This document shows, piece by piece, positions 62,142 to 64,000 of a stretch of 64,000 nt of DNA (the stretch's first letter is position 1; each line of letters opens with the position of its first letter). The notes below the pieces were generated by a model that had not been told where the DNA came from, did not search any database, and saw nothing but the letters and a program-made list of their open reading frames with translations. Origin of the DNA: Tubulanus polymorphus (taxonomy: Eukaryota; Nemertea; Palaeonemertea; Tubulaniformes; Tubulanidae); contig NC_134026.1 in the NCBI RefSeq assembly GCF_964204645.1, positions 21,718,650 through 21,782,649 on the forward strand. Reading direction: 5' to 3'. The position numbers were made by a program, and so were the translations under genes.

Positions 62142-63231
62142 TGTGTGTGACATGTTTGGTGTAGGTATATGACTGTATGTGCGTGTGTATGTGTTCGTCT
62201 GTTCGCGTGAATCTGTGTGTGTCGGGGGATTAGAAACTTTCATAAGCCTTTGTAGGCTTCATCTAATCTCCCCCGCATTGTATTAAAATGTCCCATACTT
62301 GTATATTTTTGTATATCCTTATGGTATGTTGTAATTTATTGTGGAAATAAATTATTATTATTATTATCCATCACACAGCGAATGCGGGGTGGATTTAGGG
62401 GAGCTCCCTTATGTTTGAAGCGATAACATTTTCACAAATCATTGGGTTATTGTGTTTTAGAACGACTTAAGATGTCCAGAATGCGATCCTGTTTTCAAAT
62501 GTTCTTGTGGGATGACCCGAAAACCCCTATTAAGCTTGTAGTTTATGTACCACGTACATGTATTAACAACAAAATAAGGCCGAGTTAGTTAAGGGCCCCC
62601 GTTTTGAATTCCTGGATGCATTCCCTAAAGAGTACCATTTTCCTCCTGAACCCTTGGCCTCTGAAATCCTGGATCCACCCCTGCTGTCATGGTGTGCCAC
62701 CTCCACCTCTACATACGTCTAAATTCTTCTTTTACGTTTTCTGTCTTTCAGGGAATGCTTGTATTGATATCGGCGTTAGTTTACCCGCCAGTTCCACGGT
62801 TTATCATGCCAGTGCTGACGAGACCGTATGTTGAACTGATTTGCGACCTGCCTGTTCCAGCGCTTGTCATACCGCTTTCATTCAACATCCTCATCATTTT
62901 AGTCACGACCGTGCTCGGATTCCTAACAAGGGCGTTACCGGATAACTTCAACGAATCGCGTTATATATTTCTGTCAGTTAGCGCTACATTTTTCTTATGG
63001 GTCGCTTTTTTGCCGACGTACTTTTCGGCATCAACCGCGGCCCACAAAATTATGCTGTTAGCGCTTTCTCTTATTCTAAGCTCTCTTGTCATATTGACAT
63101 GTATTTTCATGTCTCGTTTGTATGGTTTGTTTTGCATTGACGGAGATGCGATGACGTTTCTGACCATAAATGCTTCATCTGTGGGACAGGCCACCACCTC
63201 TAGAAACATTCAAGTCAGTTCGATATCGTAA
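40097..63231 (+). CDS. Class C GPCR, metabotropic glutamate receptor-like
   Basis: Plasma-membrane receptor with a Venus-flytrap ligand domain. Two coding exons: 40097-42247 (717 codons, donor CAA|GTAAGT) and 62752-63231 (159 codons plus stop, acceptor TTTCAG), phase 0, total 876 residues. The order is a signal peptide (about 1-28), an ANF-receptor domain (about 45-470, with GVIGGVFSSTAVAISRIF and QLSMSATSAELD), a cysteine-rich NCD3G linker (about 522-584, CSDPC...CCWECNRC...CIAC), then seven membrane helices (about 592-850). Helices 1-3 and the start of 4 lie in exon 1 (RPERFVCWLHRFGFAISYT, VKSTRMYRIFW), the rest in exon 2. The C-terminal tail is short and lacks a Homer-type motif. The 20.5 kb intron is filled with a Polinton, a LINE and an LTR element. 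The ligand is not predictable; CaSR- or taste-like members are alternatives, but the linker and TM3 region look most mGluR-like. Confidence 0.88.
42410..42486 (+). repeat. Left terminal inverted repeat of the Polinton
   Basis: 76 of 76 positions match the reverse complement of 56549-56624. It is short for a Polinton, whose repeats usually run to hundreds of bases. It contains the internal duplication GGTCGAGAGGTCGAGA, and its inner 22 bp are reused inside the element. Confidence 0.95.
42459..42497 (+). promoter_or_regulatory. Polinton promoter class 1 upstream of polymerase gene
   Basis: The 22 bp core CCACTCATCACCACAAGTAATT (42459-42480) is followed by a T run, then CCTAATAAATG with the ATG at 42495. 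Core start to ATG is 36 nt. The same block and spacing occur at 47649-47611 and 55435-55397 on the minus strand. Confidence 0.6.
42495..46168 (+). pseudogene. polB: Polinton protein-primed DNA polymerase B, broken
   Basis: Would replicate the element by protein priming. The N-terminal part (42495-42857) has two C2H2-like fingers (YCQYC...H, CEVCDEF...H). The main frame 42880-44700 follows after a frame change at the A9 run 42833-42841. It carries exonuclease motif I (FVIYGDFESL), the zinc-binding RDHDHLNSKYRGAAHEDCN segment and motif II (HNLSGYDTHLFI). The next piece has motif III (YLKSDVMILADIF) and polymerase motif A (YIDANNLYG). Further frame changes lie near 44697, 45262 and 45526. Polymerase motif B is absent: sequence jumps at about 45682 to the motif C region, where the first catalytic aspartate of YxDTDS is replaced (KNTDS). 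The C-terminal YPKDH and GIRSKMYSYR segments remain. The stop overlaps the convergent gene in TTAA. Confidence 0.88.
46165..47613 (-). pseudogene. Polinton minus-strand multi-zinc-finger gene with three in-frame stops
   Basis: One 483-codon frame runs from the ATG at 47613 to TAA at 46165-46167, interrupted only by in-frame stops at 47155-47157 (TGA), 46885-46887 (TAG) and 46504-46506 (TAG); there is no frame change. The N-terminal half holds several Cys/His clusters (LNCPKCNKLFSRNYVKKHSE, YLCEQC...H...H, YYCKYC...H...H) and a CPQC...CVDC ribbon. The C-terminal half is helical and ends in a very acidic stretch (LEDEELEDDDSEVNDSED). I do not recognise the family. It faces polB tail to tail and shares a 59 bp divergent promoter region with the minor capsid gene. 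A nucleic-acid-binding or regulatory role is only a guess from the fingers. Confidence 0.6.
47611..47649 (-). promoter_or_regulatory. Polinton promoter class 1 upstream of the zinc-finger gene
   Basis: The core identical to the terminal-repeat block lies at 47628-47649, then a T run and CCCTAATAAATG. Core start to ATG is 36 nt, the same as at the left end. The core is also flanked by an 11 bp inverted repeat (47623-47633/47649-47659). Confidence 0.6.
47654..47675 (+). promoter_or_regulatory. Polinton promoter class 2 (variant) upstream of minor capsid gene
   Basis: A T7 run followed by ATGTTATAAATAATG, with the ATG at 47673. It is a slightly longer version of the T-run/TATAAATG motif of the other structural genes. 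Confidence 0.4.
47673..48480 (+). pseudogene. Putative Polinton minor capsid (penton-like) protein, broken
   Basis: About 268 codons, the usual size of Polinton minor capsid proteins with a single jelly roll. The opening RIFVDSRRLTNY...LLVQLDREFKNC...LVDISLCNSFYNI resembles the strand pattern of these proteins (a beta-rich start and a conserved site where the chain describes terms for target peptides), as does LMITPGLYNLETLAQEIN and the later KLLGIPPDKL. Frame changes lie at the A9 run 48113-48121 and near 48310-48330. It is the first gene of the plus-strand structural block. Homology is judged by eye and needs a profile search. Confidence 0.55.
48481..48499 (+). promoter_or_regulatory. Polinton promoter class 2 motif
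   Basis: TTTTTTTATTATATAAATG directly overlapping the start codon at 48497. It is identical over all 19 nt to 49863-49881. Confidence 0.55.
48497..49862 (+). pseudogene. Polinton structural protein of unknown function with C-terminal membrane anchor, broken
   Basis: About 455 codons in two frames, 48497-49063 and then open to 49862 after a frame change near 49055-49060. I do not recognise it. It starts MNITVGPSICFGFDF and has a cysteine/histidine cluster (HCATTGCGVSWHEHL) and a conserved-looking central part (RAHGRLHGVGEQYEIKRIDY). A charged, Asn/Lys-rich region follows, then a single hydrophobic segment (LALTCIGIVIGGILYF) at the very C-terminus. Its place between the minor capsid and coiled-coil genes and its class 2 promoter suggest a virion or assembly protein. 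Confidence 0.55.
49863..49881 (+). promoter_or_regulatory. Polinton promoter class 2 motif
   Basis: TTTTTTTATTATATAAATG, an exact copy of 48481-48499, with the start codon at 49879. Confidence 0.55.
49879..51347 (+). pseudogene. Polinton coiled-coil membrane protein of unknown function, one frame break
   Basis: About 489 codons: an acidic N-terminal part (49879-50508), a frame change near 50490-50508, then open to 51347. The middle is a long predicted coiled coil (RTLEKELTDKNKEIEQLKSD). It is followed by a hydrophobic segment (GITILSILTAVTMLFTTIGL), a proline-rich hinge (PTPNKPDKPPND), an amphipathic stretch and two more membrane-like segments (LPGIIASIVGFIL, IILFLITVVSAIIFGLV). Likely a virion membrane or internal capsid protein by position just before the major capsid gene; function not known. 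Confidence 0.55.
51352..51370 (+). promoter_or_regulatory. Polinton promoter class 2 motif upstream of major capsid gene
   Basis: TTTTTTTGTTAAATAAATG, the same 19 nt length as the other two with two substitutions; the start codon is at 51368. Confidence 0.55.
51368..52613 (+). pseudogene. Polinton major capsid protein (double jelly roll), broken
   Basis: Hexon-like shell protein. About 415 codons, the expected size. The first 200 codons (51368-51976) are open and show the N-terminal jelly-roll pattern (ETLYVRIPRLTQNTFYVPNS, VDNVGRYLIKKLTIKIG). Frame changes follow near 51945-51960, 52175, 52215 and 52423. The typical late segments are still readable: YYNPEITKVEITIEGIANK, DFRTTEDNSLHGSGKKL and the C-terminal FKMHIYIISDAQLNI. 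These match known Polinton/adintovirus capsids in order and wording. The integrase remnant begins only 8 nt after the stop. Confidence 0.8.
52621..53121 (+). pseudogene. Polinton retroviral-type integrase, C-terminal remnant with chromodomain
   Basis: Only the last 166 codons remain. The frame begins KWIDVLPKLIEGYNNSYHSS, the segment that follows the catalytic core in rve integrases, so the zinc-binding N-terminus and the DDE residues are missing. An SH3-like part (FKVGQNVRISKYKKIFDKGY, about 52780-52920) and a chromodomain (YKIEKVL...YSLVKWVGWPDKFNEWI, about 52990-53110) follow. No start codon context is left; the preceding gene ends at 52613. The TGA stop is followed immediately by the ATPase ATG. 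The loss looks like a clean internal deletion of several hundred bases. Confidence 0.8.
53122..53730 (+). CDS. Polinton genome-packaging ATPase (FtsK/A32-like)
   Basis: Motor that packages DNA into capsids in this virus lineage. 202 residues with no break, the normal size. Walker A is GVTNCGKT (about residues 17-24), Walker B is LFIIDDC (about 95-101), and the later GRHFGITTWVLNQ region fits the sensor segment of A32-like ATPases. It starts directly at the integrase stop, has no upstream promoter motif of either class, and probably depended on the integrase transcript. Its openness contrasts with the damage in neighbouring genes. Confidence 0.87.
   Translation: MNKELFIFEPHNMLISGVTNCGKTYFMLNLLETFYKNYFDNIVLFCPTYEFNQTYDRNITRNSKFITLDPKTVKENLDNCIKIAIDIYKGSNTLFIIDDCANLHDSKVRESELCYLAFSGRHFGITTWVLNQKYNSIVKDFRENIRFLVLFYNKDRKSMKNALEENDIIPHDLHNEYMDKLKNIKRSKLLFRLQHPFRYEFI
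53734..54010. repeat. Three-copy direct repeat rich in CTAGTT/AACTAG
   Basis: Copies start at 53734, 53831 and 53948 (CAACTRGCTTGTTAATCTAG...), spaced 97 and 117 bp, each with further CTAGTTGAATTCTAGTT and GTAGTTGGAACAAAAATC blocks. CTAGTT and its complement AACTAG recur throughout, so the region can form many small stems. It is the only long non-coding gap inside the plus-strand block. Confidence 0.85.
54019..54037 (+). promoter_or_regulatory. Polinton promoter class 2 motif, imperfect T run
   Basis: CTTATTTGTTATATAAATG, the same length and 3' end as the other class 2 motifs, with the start codon at 54035. Confidence 0.45.
54035..54625 (+). CDS. Polinton small protein of unknown function
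   Basis: 196 residues, open from an ATG inside a class 2 promoter motif. Not recognised. It is charged at both ends (MVGEKKIKSKNGD..., SEEKSEITETK), has a helical middle (ELDTMKSDEIIRLFKIYETA) and one hydrophobic stretch near the end (LGGFMTLLSTGIITF). It overlaps the next gene by 53 nt in another frame. Its intact frame and promoter class suggest a late virion-associated protein; this is inference. Confidence 0.6.
   Translation: MVGEKKIKSKNGDVPIEKTLDDLGITETKLTPDDGALNNVTTNNNYEYYLYCKHQLEILIASGKCKNFIGKNLTYNELDTMKSDEIIRLFKIYETARTARINDAISENVVKGYSKLCNYMLPIQDENRLYADLENDYLVMTELNKWIGDLSFQLGGFMTLLSTGIITFSNIESKNISIINEQGGRSEEKSEITETK
54573..54959 (+). CDS. Polinton small membrane protein, overlaps preceding gene
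   Basis: 128 residues, open. A basic N-terminal part (VKKNPRSQKQNEWSRQLGIK) is followed by one clear membrane segment (YLYFTVGFVIVFILIGC) and a lysine-rich tail, so a single-pass membrane protein is likely. The first 53 nt overlap the end of the 54035 gene in a different frame, as is common in compact viral genomes. A start further downstream is possible. Function unknown. Confidence 0.5.
   Translation: MNKVEEVKKNPRSQKQNEWSRQLGIKSQEFKKAKKEGINNENFNNSENIVSSTPSGNRIFDKYLYFTVGFVIVFILIGCNWYKKSNKIHDINNSETTAIKNENKSEIPKLTIKKWINILEKKQKKSCF
55083..55399 (-). pseudogene. Remnant of a small minus-strand Polinton gene
   Basis: A promoter of class 1 leads to an ATG at 55399 on the minus strand, but stops follow within five codons. 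From about 55362 a different frame is open to TAA at 55083-55085, encoding a lysine-rich start and then KVFLPDKWVSLSIEELKDLE. The product is not recognised. The 5' part has decayed. Confidence 0.45.
55397..55435 (-). promoter_or_regulatory. Polinton promoter class 1 at small minus-strand gene
   Basis: The core at 55414-55435 differs from the terminal-repeat block by one base, followed by CCTTATAAATG. Core start to ATG is again 36 nt. Confidence 0.55.
55440..56548. other. Non-coding, less AT-rich segment inside the Polinton right end
   Basis: No gene seen. Base composition is closer to the host than to the rest of the element, suggesting a later insertion or replacement. It includes a retrotransposon-like 3' tail ending near 55950. 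Confidence 0.5.
55790..55952 (+). mobile_element. Possible non-LTR retrotransposon 3' tail
   Basis: A T-rich stretch (TTGTATTTTGTATTTTC) leads to CAATAAAG and ends in short TTGAA repeats, the usual ending of truncated LINE copies. No coding sequence remains. Confidence 0.35.
56533..56575 (-). promoter_or_regulatory. Vestigial class 1 promoter at the Polinton right end
   Basis: The core at 56554-56575 (inside the right terminal repeat) is followed on the minus strand by a T run, GACG and CCTTATAAAACG, which resembles the CCTTATAAATG of the other class 1 promoters but lacks the ATG. The gene it once served is gone. Confidence 0.4.
56549..56624 (-). repeat. Right terminal inverted repeat of the Polinton
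   Basis: Exact inverted copy of 42410-42485, followed at once by the target duplication GGTATG (56625-56630). Confidence 0.95.
57206..57723 (-). repeat. 3' LTR (element on minus strand)
   Basis: 518 bp. It begins on the plus strand with a 30 bp near-exact tandem duplication (TATAGCACCCTGA...), so the LTR border has itself been duplicated in both copies. Confidence 0.85.
57744..57770. repeat. 12 bp perfect inverted repeat beside the 3' LTR
   Basis: CAACTTTTGCAT (57744-57755) and its complement (57759-57770) around a 3 nt loop, just inside the polypurine side of the LTR element. Confidence 0.8.
58689..59634 (-). CDS. Gag-like protein with CCHC zinc knuckle, in two overlapping frames
   Basis: Nucleocapsid-type protein of the LTR element. 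The frame 59634-59029 (201 codons, no ATG at its beginning) contains a zinc knuckle CDLCSGIGHYARFC (C-x2-C-x4-H-x4-C). A basic stretch (ETRFIRRKSEKQRNRDK) and a coiled coil (SQLEQKIHSLENQLRVTNEK) follow. A second frame, 59039-58689 (116 codons), overlaps it by 11 nt, continues with another coiled coil and ends KSKKRRSKRL. The two may be joined by ribosomal frameshifting or may be one gene broken by an indel. The start lies at the LTR border. Confidence 0.6.
59636..60153 (-). repeat. 5' LTR (element on minus strand)
   Basis: 518 bp, about 99 percent identical to 57206-57723, indicating a recent insertion. Confidence 0.85.
60154..61999 (+). pseudogene. LINE reverse transcriptase, broken
   Basis: Reverse transcriptase of a non-LTR retrotransposon. 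Visible motifs are NYHPISLLPSFSKILEKLVY, NQFGFRPKHSIALAL, LFLDLSKAFDTVNH with the first catalytic aspartate, GVSQGSIL, and FADDT (about 61006-61022). Frame changes lie near 60208 and 60945, and a 167 bp tandem duplication (61345-61678) disrupts the thumb region. The usual LINE C-terminal ending (FSVKISGPVAWNHLPKSLKN) is present, with TGA at 61997-61999. Confidence 0.8.
61345..61678 (+). repeat. 167 bp tandem duplication in the LINE
   Basis: CTCCTTATTACCCTTTATTA begins at 61345 and again at 61512; the copies are nearly identical through CCTATC. Confidence 0.92.
62063..62149. repeat. Compound ATGT/GT/GTGC microsatellite
   Basis: ATGT units grade into (GT)n, then (GTGC)n, then GT again; part of the LINE 3' UTR. 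Confidence 0.93.
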
Positions 63232-64000
63232 ATCGCACGTACGACCTAGGTGTGCGAAATTGAACTGACTCCCGTGGCTATGGTGGCTGATTCAGCCCAT
63301 AATTGAAAATACAGATCTATGCAAATCTATATGAACCTCTGTATACGGCTAAAGACATGATAAACGATTTTTTACATTTTGGTTTTCTCTCGCGAGCATT
63401 CGAAAAGTCGGTTTTTTTCGCACGAGAAAACAAAAGATTGGCCAATGCAATGTAAAAGATTTCTTATCTAGCTTCAGCCGTTTAGAAAAATTGTTCAAAC
63501 CAAAGCGTTTTGTATTTTTGTGCGATAGAACAAAAAGTTTGGAAAGCAAAAGGTGGGTCAATGTAAACATTTGTTATCGTGCCTCTATAGCTGTACAGAA
63601 CAATTTCCTAGTAAGGCCCAAATCAGCCACCATACGCAAGAGCACACTGAAAACCAACGAACTATCATTTGGTATAGATGATAACTCGATTTTATTTTAG
63701 AATCTATTTGTTGGTAAACTCATGGTCTTAGGCCTACACTATCACAATACAAATGCAGTTAATATATTGTAAAACGTACCCAAAGATCGATGTAAATGTT
63801 TATGCAATTGCATTTGTCAGTGATAATTTTGAAATTACCGCCTCGTAGATGGAGGGGACATCGAATAATGTGTGTACAGAACTTTAATATTGGACATATT
63901 GTTTCAAATGACCTTATAAAAATGAAACCGTAAAAACGAGTTTGCTATCTTCGTTGTTTGTCTCCTCTTCATTATATGCTGATGCCGTTTTGTGACGTAG
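63232..64000. other. Downstream flank of the class C GPCR gene
   Basis: After the stop codon at 63229-63231 no further coding exon and no AATAAA are visible before the window ends. It likely includes the 3' UTR. Confidence 0.5.

Larger units (their letters stand above)
56906..62367 (+). mobile_element. Non-LTR retrotransposon (jockey-like LINE), 5'-truncated and interrupted
   Basis: Pre-reverse-transcriptase linker at 56906-57205 (KPWITPCIVTAIKTKNSLYRK), then split by an LTR element, then continuing at 60154. The copy ends at an ATT microsatellite (62346-62367) after AATAAA, typical of LINE 3' ends. No endonuclease domain remains upstream. The coding part has stops and frame changes. Confidence 0.75.

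Overview
The window is animal nuclear DNA. It has short GT-AG introns, vertebrate-like orthologue families (kinesin-5, MXD/MAX-dimerisation, SWIB, class C GPCR), long intergenic stretches and many kinds of mobile element. A bivalve 'pearl'-like repeat, a Polinton and jockey-like LINEs fit a lophotrochozoan, most likely a mollusc. The species cannot be read from the sequence.

Host genes, left to right. (1) A kinesin-5 (KIF11/Eg5) gene lies on the minus strand, with 15 coding exons joined in frame from 6228 down to the left edge; its C-terminal third lies outside. (2) An MXD/MAD family bHLH-zipper repressor lies on the plus strand, six coding exons at 9052-12132 encoding 207 residues, followed by what looks like a 4.3 kb 3' UTR. 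(3) From 16.5 to 33.3 kb I see no convincing gene, only repeats, including a pearl-like element whose tandem units each carry a near-consensus CTCF motif. (4) A DEK_C + SWIB domain protein lies on the minus strand, eleven coding exons at 38583-33311, 261 residues. (5) A metabotropic-glutamate-receptor-like class C GPCR lies on the plus strand, two coding exons at 40097-42247 and 62752-63231, 876 residues, separated by a 20.5 kb intron.

That intron is built from mobile DNA. The main part is a 14,215 bp Polinton/Maverick (adintovirus-like) element at 42410-56624. It has 76 bp perfect terminal inverted repeats with AG...CT ends and an exact 6 bp target duplication (GGTATG). It carries a protein-primed DNA polymerase B, a minus-strand zinc-finger gene, a putative minor capsid protein, two membrane or coiled-coil proteins, a double-jelly-roll major capsid protein, the tail of a chromodomain integrase, a packaging ATPase and two small overlapping genes. 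Most are broken; the ATPase and the two small genes are open. To its right is a LINE (about 56.9-62.4 kb) split by a young 2.95 kb gag-only LTR element (57206-60153).

The most unusual signal is the regulatory layout of the Polinton. A 22 bp block from the inner terminal repeat recurs upstream of three genes at exactly the same distance (36 nt) from each ATG. The structural genes instead share a 19 nt T-run/TATAAATG motif that runs into the start codon. This looks like two promoter classes, resembling early/late classes of large DNA viruses and virophages. The functional reading is inference; the motifs and spacings are visible directly.
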